Of a stretch of 64,000 nucleotides of DNA, positions 47,030 to 59,599 are shown piece after piece. Origin of the DNA: Datura wrightii (taxonomy: Eukaryota; Streptophyta; Magnoliopsida; Solanales; Solanaceae). Within the stretch, counting starts at the first letter, position 1. Each line of letters opens with the position of its first letter. The stretch spans positions 157,978,501 through 158,042,500 of the forward strand of contig JASDFA010000010.1 in assembly GCA_035772735.1 (NCBI GenBank). The letters are read 5' to 3'. A program made the translations under genes and the position numbers. The notes beneath the pieces are model-generated. The model was not told the DNA's origin. It saw nothing but the letters and a program-made list of their open reading frames with translations, and searched no databases.

Positions 47030-47800
47030 ATGTATGAGTCCACCACCGAGGACCAGGTCCTTTCACTAGGTTGCACAGAATAAAGACACACGAGCAGTAA
47101 AGCAACAAGAAAAGTGACACGCAATGTTTACGTGGAAATCTCCATGCTCAAGGGAAGAAAAAACCACGACCTACCGCGTAGGATTTTACACAACTTCACT
47201 AGATCTGAGCAACAGTGGTTACAGACTCTTGTAATCCTAAGAGATTAAACTCTTAATCTCCCACTTGCAACAACTCTATTACAAGACTTCAAAACAATGA
47301 CTCCATTGTTATCTCTGCTAGCTAACTCCAACTAGTACTACAAGGCTAACTCTAACCGATTATCAACTAACTCTAGCTGACAACTTCAACAATACATTTG
47401 AAGGAAAATGAGAAGAAAAGGTTTGCACAACATTCATGTTTTTCTAGCTATTACAACTCAACACATCACAACTCTAACAATAGCCTTAGGACAAGAGAGC
47501 ATTACAACGGATCTTCCAATTTGCCAAATGAATGTCACTGCTTCAAGGAGTAGAGAATATGCTTGTCCAAGGTATCTGCACATTTTTTTTGTCTTTTAAA
47601 ATGTGTGCTTTGTCCAAAGGACAAAAGGCAGGTATTAGACACATCAACAAGAAATCAATCCCATTGGTCTAGTACATTTGACCTGCTGGGACTAGACTGC
47701 TGCCCTGCTGCCACTCACCAACCTCCCGCAAAAAGGTACTTTTTACAGCTGTAAAAAGTTTCCCGCCCAGCTCAAGCCAACTCGACTCCATCATGAGGAT
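47030..47800. repeat. Possible retroelement remnant in the pseudogene intron
   Basis: This block falls within the 1.5-kb gap between relics c and d of the decayed gene. It is less AT-rich than its surroundings and contains TTTACGTGGAAATCTCC and a run of repeated CTAACTC/CAACTCT phrases, which recall plant short LTR (TRIM) elements. I could not find TG...CA ends with a target-site duplication, so the identity and borders are uncertain. Confidence 0.35.
47738..47759. other. Perfect 22-bp palindrome
   Basis: The palindrome has half-site ACTTTTTACAG and its exact reverse complement CTGTAAAAAGT, with no spacer. It may be a hairpin or a dimer binding site; no gene start lies next to it. Confidence 0.8.
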
Positions 47801-49720
47801 CGGCACGAGGGAACTGGTCCCAGTATGGTTTCGTCACCATTAAAATTAGCAATCTAACGTGATGTTTAACCTTTCTAATGTGTAAAAAGGCCAATTTAAT
47901 AGTTTCTTCAACTTTCTTTCTTCTTCCTTACTGCGGCAATAGCATCTTATACTATTTTCATTTTGTAACTAGCAAAACTTATGGAGGATTAGTCTGGATC
48001 CTTGACATTTAATGCCTTCTAGAAGCAAAAGGAAGAACCAGGAAACACACGATTTGGAAGTTCTATCTTTCTGGAACCCATTGCCTGGAGACTGAAAAGA
48101 ATGAGAATAAAATGACTGCTGGTAACTTGGGAGACAGTCTATTTACTAAAATTTGTTTTATAGACCAATAATGATAAACTTGCTTAATTAAAGATTTTAA
48201 CTTAGACTGAATAAAAATATGATTTTACCACTTCAAATCTCAATTTGATCAAGATTTCATAAATTATAAGAATTTAACTTTCATCAAATAGGTTTAACAG
48301 TATTATCTTCAAGACTCCACCTATCAGGACTGACCAAACCTGGAACATAGTTTCGAAATGAGCAATTCTCGAGATCCCCGGTTTGCTTTAAGAAGTTGTT
48401 AATATTTGTAGGTGCATGAGCAAGATGGCTTGATTTTTGTTCTAACAAAACAAACTCCACAGAAACACAATTATCTGCAGCATCCTGTCAATAAAACCAT
48501 AAAATTTCTTTAACTGAAATTCTCAATTTCTTCTGGCTGCTAGCAAAACATTATATTATTATTCTTGTTGCAGATCCTTCTTTTAAAGATGATTTATGAA
48601 ACATAATCCAAAGTATTATTATCTTCCAAAGCTGGAGATGGAAGTCAAACGATCAATGGTATGCGATAAAAAGAATAGATGCCTCCCCATGACAACCTTC
48701 TTGGCAGCACAGTCCATGTTTTCAAATATGCTGGCTAATCAATACCACCTTTCCCATAATATCTTTATCATGTTCCCCCATGAGTATAAAACTTTGTCAT
48801 TTAAGACACTGGGAAGTTTCAGATCTGCCAACAATTACCACACAAATTGAATTAATCTGAAAAGTGCTTGCATATGAAGTAACACATAAACTTAGTTAAG
48901 TTTAAAATATAGCAAACATCTGAAAAGAATGGAAGCATCGGCGCTACAACATAGAGCTCCAAAACTGTTGAACTCAGGTGAAAAAGCATCAGACAGCAAA
49001 TTGTTCACAGGATGGTGGAAATCACGGAGATTAAAGTTGCCTCAAGGACTATGTGCTAGTTTCAGCTATAAAAAACGTTAATTGTCAGTTTACAAACAAT
49101 AAACAGAAAGCATCAGATATAGTCAAAGACAGATTAACTCAAATATTGTATAGGTTTGACAGGTGAAATTCTGCAATAATACACATTTCAACTTGTAACA
49201 TGCACAGTACATGAGTGGAAAATAGTGTAGAAGTATATACTTCATCGGCGCACGAGAGTGGAATTCTGTAACACATAGCACAACCCGATTCGATTAAGCA
49301 AGGTCTTTAACCTCGATGTTGAGATATTAGGTAAAGATATCGCATAGAAATTTGCGAGCTCCAACATAGACTGAAATTGGAGAGAATAGCAATCAGAAAT
49401 CATGATAAGGATTCGATTGCAAGTGACATTGGAAGATTATGCAAAATAATCATCGATCGATCAAACTAAGAAATCGAAAGCCATTCCACAAATTTTTAAG
49501 CGACGTGTATGATAGGGAGTACAGTAGTACTAATGTAAATGCAGCAGCACATGTAAAAATTTTGCTGCTTGAGATGGCGAAGTAATCGAGCTGATAAGCT
49601 CTCGGATCGAAGACGAAGCAGAGCATCACCATTTTTGGGAACTCTTTCTTCTCACGAGTCACGCCGCTTGCTGTTCCCTTCCCGCCCACGCTTTCCTCAT
49701 TTAGGTAATAGTTAATACTA

Positions 49721-49980
49721 CCTTGTTCCATTTTAATTGCTGCTCATAATCAAAATAGTCATTTTAAAATACTCGTTAGTTTTAAAATTTAAGCGATAAT
49801 TGATCATATTCTTTTAATTTTATCCTTATTACTTAAAGTCATTCTGAAATGTAAAAATAATTATTATTATATGTTTTCAAAAAATTAATAAGGTTATATT
49901 AATCATTTTATCATCCCTATTAACTTTTTCTTAATGATTGTGCAAATCTTATCCTGATAATTAAAATGAAACAGAGGGAG
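49721..49980. mobile_element. Stowaway-like MITE (family B, copy 2)
   Basis: The left end CCTTGTTCCATTTTAATTG faces AATTAAAATGAAACAGAGGG, with TA on both sides (49719-49720, 49981-49982). The body matches copy 1 at 36553-36819 throughout (TACTTAAAGTCATTCTGAAA, TGTGCAAATCTTATCCTGAT). It lies just upstream of the first exon of the decayed gene. Confidence 0.88.
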
Positions 49981-49982
49981 TA

Positions 49983-51411
49983 CTATCTGATTATGTGTTA
50001 GAGTTTCGGGTAAAAATGATGCTTGAATTATAACTCAAATCTAAAATATATCCTTATGTTATTTTAATAAACAAAAGATATTCGTGGACTATTTAAAAAG
50101 TGATATGATTCATCATAAATTAATTTGGAAAAATTATATAGCATAGCACAATCATGAAAGTATTTACATATAATGGCCATATTTTTAAAAAATTACATAA
50201 TATGGCTTTATTTCATTTAATGTGTCACTTATTTACTTTTTTACTTTGTATTTTGATTATTATTTACATCTCTTCATCATCGTAAATTCTCCAATAACCA
50301 CTCAATCCATCTTCAATCTTCTCTCTCACTCATTGTTCATCATCAAATCAGATAGTCAACCAAATCTTTCTTCCATCTTTCTATCCCCCCTTTCTTTTTC
50401 TCTCGCATCTCTCCCTTTTTCGAAAGTCGTAGTTTTTCGACCTGTCTCCCTCAAAAGTCAACTCAAGTCGTCGACGACTAATTCGCCGATCAGATTTGAT
50501 CGGAAATGTAAAATTTTGATCGGAGAATGATAGAGCATATATGATGATGTCCCTCTGTTTCTTATCTCAAAAATATTTCTTCTGTATGTATTTTTGATAG
50601 AAACTTTTTTCAAATTCATATGTATTTTTGTATTTCACTTGTATTTTTAAATTATGAGAAAGTAGAAAATTTCATTCATGATTTTTATTTAATTTCAAAG
50701 ATATGTATTTTTTGTAATTTAGATAAAAATCTTCAACCGTGTAATTCATCGAATTTTTACCAATCAAATCTTTATGATTTTTGGAGTCTCAAATAGATTA
50801 TAGAATCCGTTAATTGTGATAACTGATTTTTTAATTTTTTAAAAATCTCATTTGCGTATTTTATAGGTTATGTATACCATGTATTTCGACAATATCGTTT
50901 CACCCATATGTATTTGATTTTTAGGGCTTCTATTTGTACTAGAAGCCCACCAACATTACAAGTTTAATTTATTTATTTTTGGATAAAATTATTTAATTTT
51001 TATTCTTTTCATTTAAGCACATAAAAAACTATAATAAGGTTCTTCATTTATACTTCCTAATAAATTATTTTTTAATTTATTAAACTAAGTAATAATTTAT
51101 AATATATTAATATATTAATTATCTTATGTATTAATTTAAAAAATTTAAAAATTAATATGTGATCATACGATTGCTTTAATTTATGTCTGTATATACTAAA
51201 ATTAAGGTAATAATTTAGTACAATAAATAACAAAATAGTTTTAAAAGAGATTTACGTATCCAATGAGACAATAGTACTTTCACTAAAAATGACTAAATAT
51301 TATAATTTATACATATACTTTTTAAATTTTTTAGAGTCTAAATATATGCAATTTTCTTAAATACAGAAGTAAATGAAAATAAAATAATATATTTTAAAGA
51401 GATAAGATATA
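49983..51411. other. Intergenic DNA, no gene seen
   Basis: A pyrimidine-rich segment at about 50270-50420 (CTTCTCTCTCACTCATTG) followed by GTCGTCGACGACTAATTCGC looks like a gene leader or transposon end, but no reading frame follows. GTATTT-rich phrases near 50580-50640 resemble the tandem repeats at the right end of the window. Confidence 0.45.
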
Positions 51412-51412
51412 C

Positions 51413-51692
51413 ACTCTTTCTATTTCAAAATTAATGGCGTTTTTATTTTTTTGTTTTGTTTCAAAATAAGTGGTGTCTCACCTAATCAAGTAGATATTAA
51501 TGACGTTCTTTCAATTTTGTCTTTATTTAATAAAGAAAATTACATAATCAAAAAATTACCAAAGAGCTACATATTTTTCAAGATATTTATTAAAAATAAA
51601 TTACTAAAAATACATTCTACTTTGTAGGAATGAGTAGTTTTCTTAATGGGTGTACTAAGCTAAAAGTACTACTTATTTCAAAATGGAGAGAA
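51413..51692. mobile_element. Decayed Stowaway-like MITE (family A)
   Basis: The body matches 36134-36417: TTTTGTTTCAAAATAAGTGG, GACGTTCTTTCAATTTTG, TTATTTAAT, CAAGATATTTAT and GGAATGAGTAGTTT occur in the same order. The inverted ends are degraded (CTCTTTCTATTTCAAAAT and ATTTCAAAATGGAGAGA). Confidence 0.8.
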
Positions 51693-53600
51693 TATATATT
51701 AGATTTTACTTTTCATTATAATATTAAAGAGAATTTATTGATTGCTAGATATTTATTGTGAAAAAAGAAAGTATATACGAAAATGAGCAAAAATATTTTG
51801 TAATATGCAAAATCAAAGAAAAAAGCCTCTGATTAATAGTTTGGTCCAAAATGTCCCTACTATTAATTTTGGATTAAAATACTTTTTCTAACAAACATAT
51901 TATTTTTTTAACACATTATTTTCTAAATAAAAATATTGCAACCCCTCATTAATTTTCATATATATAAGATTATAATAACTCATCATTAGTTTTTGTTTAG
52001 ATGATGATAAAATTAATTTTTTAAACAAAAACAGAAGATATTTTTATTTCTCAACTTTCCGGAATGTCAGAAGGATGAGTATTTGGTAATATAATTCTTG
52101 ATTTTAAAGATAAGATGCAATAATTATGGTGCCATGAAACATAAAAATTTATTACATTCCTTCAAATAACAAAATATCTTTAAAATATCATTGATAGAGT
52201 TATTATTGATCCTTTTTTTTATTTTAACTTTAAGATCAAGAAAAATAATGTTTATCCTACTTCAATTTGGAAAAGATTAACGAATAAAAATATTTTCTAT
52301 TTTTTTAGGAAAAATAATTTTATCATTAACTAAATGAAAATTAATAATGAGTAGGATCTTACATAAATGACCTATATTATCAGTTTAAAAAGTACGTAGA
52401 GTTATTCTATTTTAATTGATAAAATGATATTAAGAAGAAAAAAGATTACTTCTATTTTTTTTATTAGTTAAAGAAATTTCAAAAGAAAAGAAATTAGAAA
52501 ATAACTTTTTAACAATTATATTTCATTAAAAAATAATGTGTTTAAAAATAAAAGAAGCAATATGCTTATTAGAAAAAATATATTTTGACCAAAAGTAATA
52601 ATAGGAAGTATTTTTTGACTAAACAATGAATGACAAAGATATTTTTGAACCAAACTATTAACTATAAGGATATTTTTGGACCAAACTATTAAGAGGATAC
52701 TTTTATCCAATTTTCACACAGTGTAGATATTATATATATTAGATTCTCACATTGATTAAACTTATAACTTTTGTCCTCCTAGTATAATATGAACAAATTC
52801 GTAACTTGAATTAAATTTTTAAATATATTGACGTTTAGCAAAACTTTCTTCTTAAATTACCTTTAAATATATGAACATTTCAAATATCGAAATTTCTTTT
52901 CAAAGAGCGTGGATGAATAAAAAATATTTTAAATATCAATAAATTCATTATTAATTACTATAATTTCATACAATAATCAAATATGAAAGTAAAAAATTAT
53001 TATAAATAAATTGAAATACTTATCTTAATATTTATGATATGATTATGCTTAATAAATAAAATAAAAATTGATACCACGATATAAAATTATAAAAAATAAA
53101 AGAGTTTGCATGGTATGTGTACTCTATTCACACACATGGAATAAGATTTTTTATGAGTTTAAAAAAGAAAAATATAAACCCTTCTAGAATTTTATTTTAA
53201 CCAATAATGTTGTAATTATAATTTGCCCTTAAATGAAGATAGATTTTCAAAAATGTCATCAGTCAACCTTATTATGGCTCTTCTATATAATAGAAATTTA
53301 GTTGTATTTATGACACAATGCAAACACATAGATTATAATATAATCATACTATTATGTTATACAGATACATATACATACATACATATATAAGTTGTATTGT
53401 TATGTATTTATCAATGGACACAATTTCTTTTAACGGAGATACATATTAGTACTCTATGATACAATTAAATACACAATTCTTTATGCCTTTTTTAGAATTT
53501 ATTTGTTAAAATACATATATTTTGTTGTACTTATGATACAAATTATTCATTTTTTTTATAATTCAAAGAATGAAAAGTATATATAATTATTGAAATAAAT
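51693..53600. other. Very AT-rich intergenic DNA, no gene seen
   Basis: Dense A and T runs with stops in all frames. Repeated phrases on the theme GACCAAACTATTAA...GGATATTTTTG occur near 52640-52700. No coding or RNA feature is supported. Confidence 0.5.
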
Positions 53601-53602
53601 CA

Positions 53603-53870
53603 CTTTTTCAAATTTTTTTTACAAGGCAAATTTTTTTTACAAGGTGTTAATATAAAATAAGAATTACATCTGTTTTTAGAGTATGTTTAATTAAGAAATG
53701 TAATAATTGTCAATTGCATGAATAATGGTAGCTAATTATAAAAATAAATCACTTTTTCAGATTTTCTTTACAAGGTGTTAATATAATATAAGAATTCTAT
53801 CCGTTTTTAAAGTCCATTTATTTAAGGAATGTAATAATTATCAATTGAGTGAATAATGGTAACTGATTAT
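53603..53870. repeat. Two-copy tandem duplication, about 145-bp spacing
   Basis: ATCACTTTTTCA, then TTTACAAGGTGTTAATATAA, AAGAAT, CTGTTTTTA/CCGTTTTTA, GAAATGTAATAATTGTCAAT and GAATAATGGTA occur twice in order, about 140-145 bp apart. The first copy has an internal duplication of AAATTTTTTTTACAAGG. Confidence 0.85.
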
Positions 53871-56800
53871 TTATGTGAAACATAATCCCTAAAATCACTC
53901 ACCTAATCAGATTTTGTATTTGTATTTGATGTGTTTTACCTAGGATATACAACACATGTCGCATAAAATATTATCAGTTTATGTAAACAAGTAAAATGTT
54001 GCTACTTCAGCCTAATTGCGCCCAAAATGTTGCTATTTATGAAATTTCCTCAATTAATTCTAGTTAAGAAACTAAAATAAATAAATAAATAAACGTGCCG
54101 GACACGTGATTTTTTCCATAATTTTTCAAAAATATCTCTCCTCAATCCTGATTATCTTTCATCATCAGCCAAATAGAAGACTTAAAAACTAACAATTTCT
54201 TTTAGTCTATTTAACATCCAGATATTTATTTATGTATTGCAAAATAATTGAAACATCAAACACAGAATGAAAAAAAAAATTATAAATATAATCTTTCTGA
54301 CGTTTCATCAAATATGTAATGGATATTTTAATACTGACTTAATAAATCTTAAACATTTTTATTCTTAGCAAACAATAATTTCTTTTAGAATGACAAGAAT
54401 AAGGAGAACATAAATTAAATATATTAACCAATTAAGTAATATATGAACAAGAAGAAAAACAATTAACCAATTAAACACTATAGGAATAAGAAGAAGAGAA
54501 AAGCTTATGAATTTTAACTTTATCTTACGAGGAATAGCGACATCAAAGAACTATAAATTTTGTTAAAAATCATTGCTATTTGAGTTGATAATGATGTAGA
54601 AAATGTTTGCGCGTATAGTTTCTATTTCCAAAATGTTTAGATTATTTTAGAATGAAGGAAGCTATTTTTTGGAAGCCTCTTGTTTCGTTGAAGGTGGAAG
54701 ATAATCAAGACTGGAAAGAGATATATTTAAAAAGATACGTGGGAAAGTCATAGGCTTGACACATTTATTTGTTGGTGTCATTAGTTTTTTTGGCTGAATT
54801 TAACAAAAGGATGAAACATGCCATTTTTAAAAATAGTATTGCTATGTTTTTTTATTTATTAAGATAACTCAAAGATGTACCTTAAATTTGGCCTATAATT
54901 TAAGGATGATTTTAGCCCAAAACTTTGTATATTACTCCATGTTTCAATTGTTTGTATCGTTTTGAATTGATACAATAATTTTTATTTATTGCACATTTGC
55001 ACTCATTTAAAAAATCAGAAAATTATAGTTATAACAATTAAAATATAATTTGCCTCAAAATAGAAAATTAGTGCACTACATAAGAATATTGAAATAATTA
55101 TTACACTATAGTAATTACAGAAGTTATATTTTTACTTGAACAAAATTTAAGTGGTGAAATTATTTTCAGCATGGATGAATAATAAAATTTTTGAGTTTTA
55201 ATTTTTAATCGGGTGAGCGGGTTAAAAGAGTTTAAATGAGTTAGTTATCAAAAAGAAAGTGTCATGAAGGCGCCACATAAAAAATTAAGTTCTAACCTGG
55301 AGACTTAATGCAGGGGTAATTATGAATTTTTTTAAGAATACAAGAGAAACTATGAACCTAAAGTTGAATGAAAAGAACAAGTATATTAAAGACATGGAGA
55401 TTTAACGTTATAAAAATAAATATGACTTTTTTGAAAGTAAAAAAATAAATACCTTGAAGTTGAATGAAATGGACAAATATATTGAAAAAAATATAACAAA
55501 ACACAAATATAACTTATTTTTTAAAGCACAAGGTCAAATATGATCCTTTTTCGTTTTAAATATATTATGTGAAAAATTAAAATTAAAAAGTTGCTAAAAT
55601 AATAAAAATATAATTTTCAAAAATAAATTAAAACTATATATATATATATTATATTTAAAGGAAGAATATGGATGTGATCATGTGGCATGCTTCTAAAGCC
55701 ACCATTTCTGTTTATCTTTTTTCTTAATTTTTTGACATTCCTATGTATAACAACCTAAAATTATTTAATTATTTCTTAATTATATTTTATTACTTATTCA
55801 TCTTTTTCGGTTTAGAAAGCCCAATAGTCATTCTCATTAAATGAATGATTATTTAACATATATTCAAATCTATTTTATAAATATTTGATTACCTTAGTCA
55901 ATTATTTTTTCTAATATTTAACTCAGGTGTAATCTATATTTGATTAATTCATCGATAACCGTTTTTTTCCTATTTGCTTCCCCTTATTCCTTATTAAGTT
56001 ATTATTAATAATAATAGTCGATTATGTTTGTTTGCTTAATTCCTCTAATAAACCCACTGATAACTTTTGGCTCCCTTAATCAATAAAGTAAATTAATGAT
56101 TTTTCTATATAAATGTGAAAGCAAAAGGTTGAGGTGACCTCCCACTTCATTTTCTTCGCCTAATTAAATTTTGCATATTAAGTAATACTATGTTTTTTTG
56201 TAATTTTATTCTTCCAGTGTTCTGAGGGAGTAATACTATTTATTTTTTATTGGGATTATTGTTTTCTATATTGCTACTTTAGTTGTAATATTATTCTGAT
56301 TTTATTTATTATAGGTTATTTGGTAGAATTTTTCTATGATTGCAGTTTTAAATTATTGTATTTTTTTCTTTCCTTCTTGAACTATCATGGAGGACTTGAA
56401 AGAGGAGAAGAGGACTTAATATACTACCGAGAAGAAAAAAAGTAATTTAATTGAATTAGAGGTTGTGTCTAAAGATTTTTTTAATTATTATTCTACGTGA
56501 TTTTTTCATTTTAATTTTGAGTTCTTTCTAAATAATATTTATGAACCAAAATCTAGCTACCTCATCAAGAAAAAATAACGAATATAAATACAAAATAATA
56601 AACCACCTATTTACAAAAATAAGAAAAATGATGTTTCTCTTCTTTCTATAGAAATTAAAAAAATAAGAAATGCAGTCCCACATATAAAAATTAATAGAAA
56701 TGTTTAATTACGTTTAAAATTTTCAATGAGGAAAAAGTAATTAATAAATTTTGAATTAAATTTATCTGAATTTGAAGACTTGAAATCTCTTTTTAAAAAT

Positions 56801-57491
56801 ATCTAATTTTGACATTTGAAGACCGATGTTATGTAGACTTTAAAATTACCTTTAAATCCTCAATTATATGTGAATCACATCATACGTGTATTCGAGAACA
56901 AGAAAAAAGTGATTCTTTTGAATCTTTTCTAAGAACTCAAATGATTTTGAATTATTCCGAATATATAAATTAACTCACACGTTGTTATGAATTTTTTTTT
57001 CTTATAGAAAAGATAAATAATATCTAAATTAATAATTATATTATTGATCATTTGATAGATTCAATAATACTTTTATTATCGCGCGAAACGCGAACATATT
57101 CACTAATAAAAATAATACAAACGAATTAAAATGAAAGAAGCATTATTTTTCCATTCAAAATTCAATTATCCGGCGAAAATTTAATGTCATCAAATAATAT
57201 GTTTTTTTTAATTTTCAAAAATGGCTTGGGCAAATATAAAGTATCAACAAGATGGAAAATAAAGTTAAAGATTGGACGCTATTTTTTTTTTCTTTTTTCC
57301 TTTAGTGAAAAAGATCCTTTAACTTTTTTCTTATTCGCCAGGTGTATTACTCCAAAACAGAAAAAGTAGAGTGCAACTAAATGTGTCTCACACTACCATG
57401 ACTTCAATAATGGAATTGAAGTACACCGATAATAATAAATTCGGTGTAATTTTATTAATGAATTTAAAAATAATAATATATACATAAATCT
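53871..57491. other. Very AT-rich intergenic DNA, no gene seen
   Basis: No reading frame, RNA gene or clear transposon boundary is supported across 3.6 kb. A small inverted repeat, ACACCGA...TCGGTGT, lies at about 57422-57446. Confidence 0.5.
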
Positions 57492-57496
57492 TATTT

Positions 57497-57837
57497 TGAA
57501 GAAAATAAAAATATGCAACAAAATAATATAGCTACAAGTGAAAGACCCAACAACGACTATACTGAAGAAATTTATTAAAGTAGAGAAAAAAGGTAGGAGA
57601 CTTTATTTAATAACTCAAAAACTCTTAAATCTCATTACATGAGAAAAACTCACTATAATGAAATATGTGACAGAGCACCCCTATTTATAATACTAGCAAA
57701 TCAAATTAGACTAGGACTAGAAAATCTATTCCTATATGACTTTGACGAATAAATTCTAACTAGACATGAATTAAATAAATTACCAAATATAAAATCCTAA
57801 ATAAATTTAGATTACTAATCTTGGTTTATTTCCAACA
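57497..57837 (-). repeat. 3' LTR of the second copia element
   Basis: 341 bp. It differs from its partner by scattered substitutions and small indels. The polypurine tract TTTAAGGGAGGCTA (minus strand) adjoins it at 57838-57851. Confidence 0.92.
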
Positions 57838-58453
57838 TAGCCTCCCTTAAACCAAGATCTTCAATCTTGATCATTCCATGAACAATATTATGTCCTGTAG
57901 AAGTCAGGTACCTTAGACTCTCTATCACTTTTCAAAAATATATATGATGCATCAACAAATCGTAGGTGCCATCTTTAGTAATTTTCAATTTCTCTTCAAC
58001 AAGATTCAGAGTCAATTTGACTTTTTTCATGATAAACATCTTTAAATTATCATCTTCTATTTTTTCTTCTTTTTGTATCCTTGAATAACTATTCTTGCCT
58101 TAAAATGATCTACTTCTCCAGTTGGTTTGTATTTGATCTTGTATACCCATTTGACTCCAATTGGTCTTTTTGAATGTGGTAAATTAGTCAACTTCCATGT
58201 GTTATTTTTCTCGATTCATTGCATCCACCCAACACTCATCTTTAGTAGCTTCCTCAAAAGTAATTGGATCACAGTCTGCAAATAATGCAAAATTCACAAT
58301 ATCTTTATCGGATAAATTATTATCATTACCAATAACATAATCTTGCAAACAGGCTGGTAGTTGGTGACGTCTTTGTGGGAGACTAAATGTTTCTTTTTGG
58401 ACTGGATGTGCTATTTGTTCCTCTTTATATCTGCTAGAACTTCCTTCCTCCAT
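57838..58453 (-). pseudogene. Remnant of copia reverse transcriptase with internal deletion
   Basis: On the minus strand, EEATKDECWVDAMNREK is followed after a stop by NNTWKLTNLP, RPIGVKWVYKIKYKPTGEVD and HFKARIVIQGY, the start of a copia reverse transcriptase. Sequence then passes directly into lysine-rich and unrelated residues and to VIESLRYLTSTGHNIVHG, which in intact elements lies after the catalytic core. The YVDD region is absent, so the segment between was deleted. Confidence 0.8.
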
Positions 58454-58827
58454 AATTGAAATTATTGGTTCAGGTTCACATGAGTCAGTATTTTTCTTTG
58501 ACCAATTTCAAGTACTTTGCTCATCAAAAGTAACATCTCTACTAATAATCATCTTTCCAATATCTGGATTAAACAACTTGTAGTCCTTTATCTCATGACT
58601 ATAACCAATAAAAATGCATTTTTCTGCCTTATCATTTAATTTCTTTCTCAAAACACCAGGGACATGACGTAAGCAAGACAACCAAATACTTTCAGATGAG
58701 AAATATTTGGTTGCTTACCTGTCCAAACCTCTTGTGGAATTTTTTCCAAATTAGATCGAGTTGGACACCTATTTAGAACATAAATTGCACAGCAAACAGC
58801 TTTTGCCCAAAAAATTTTAGGAATATT

Positions 58828-59366
58828 TTAGGAATGCATCATAGATCTCGCCATGTCCATCATTGTTCTATTTTTTCTTTCAGCCACACCATTTTGTTGA
58901 GAAGCATATCTAGCTGTCAGTTGATGTTTAATACCACACTTCTTCAAATAATCATCACAAACAAGAAACTCAGTGCCTCTATCAGTTCTCAATGTCTTAA
59001 CAAAATATCCACTTTGCTTTTCTACATAAACTTTGAAGCTCTTAAAAACTTCACATGTATCAGATTTATTTTTCAGAAAATATACCCAAGTCTTTCGGCT
59101 AAAATCATCAATGAAAGTAATAAAGTACTTACTATCTCTATTGGAAGGAACTTCAACTGAGCACAAGTCTGAGTGGATTAACTCCAATGGTGCATTGCCC
59201 TCCAAATTTTACCTTTTTGAAAAGGTTCTGTATACTTCTTTCCCAAAATATAAGATTCACACTTTGTATCAGAAAAATTAATACAAGGCAAACCATGAAA
59301 TAATTTCTTTCTTGTAAGAAATTTCAAACTCCCAAAATTCAGATGTCCAAAGCGTATATGCCACAA
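58828..59366 (-). pseudogene. copia integrase, largely intact
   Basis: The zinc-binding part (59178-59366) has WHIRFGHLNFGSLKFLTRK. The catalytic core (58828-59205) has SDLCSVEVP, FIDDFSRKTWVYFLKNKSD, RTDRGTEFL and AERKNRTMMDMARS, so the expected acids (D, D, E) are present. The two parts are in different frames, joined near 59190, and the tail is cut short. It belongs to a non-autonomous element. Confidence 0.88.
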
Positions 59367-59599
59367 CTAAGTATCATCAACATTCACAGAACTAAAGCAA
59401 GGTAGATCTCCACAATTGAGATAAAGAGGCCACAAACGACTTTGGTTCATCTTTACCTTTGCAATTAATCCTATTTAATCATCACTAATAGTGCCAATTT
59501 TGTCCTTAAAATGCAAATCATATCCCTTTTCTGTCAGTTGCCCCAAACTTAATAAATTATGATGAACACTCGGAACATAATATACATCAGATATAAAAT

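Larger units (their letters stand above)
46390..49632 (-). pseudogene. Decayed multi-exon gene of an uncharacterised plant family
   Basis: Several exon relics line up on the minus strand. (a) 49565-49632: MVMLCFVFDPR, then after a one-base frameshift LSARLLRHLKQ. (b) About 48640-48824, after a CAG acceptor: DLKLPSVLNDKVLYSWG, then frame breaks. (c) 48340-48484, acceptor GACAG, donor CCAG/GT: DAADNCVSVEFVLLEQKSSH, then DLENCSFRNYVPG. (d) 46675-46832: AHALSGLVKK, a TAG stop, FQELKEDLEEPLQARFIFKI, then further stops. (e) About 46390-46640: fragments such as EAGGIETGEMESNFPYSVGG, out of frame with each other. Exon c is 145 bp and ends one base into a codon; exon d starts with the two bases that complete it (G/AT, Asp), so ancestral splicing phase is preserved. 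I recall a conserved plant protein of unknown function with these blocks, but cannot name it. A TAG in exon d and several frameshifts make a full product impossible. Confidence 0.65.

Noticed and set aside
50120..54060. Possible 3.9-kb DNA transposon with ends GGAAAAATTATATAGCA and GGAAATTTCATAAATAGCA (reverse strand)
   Set aside because: The end similarity is short and AT-rich, no target-site duplication is seen, and no transposase frame exists between them.
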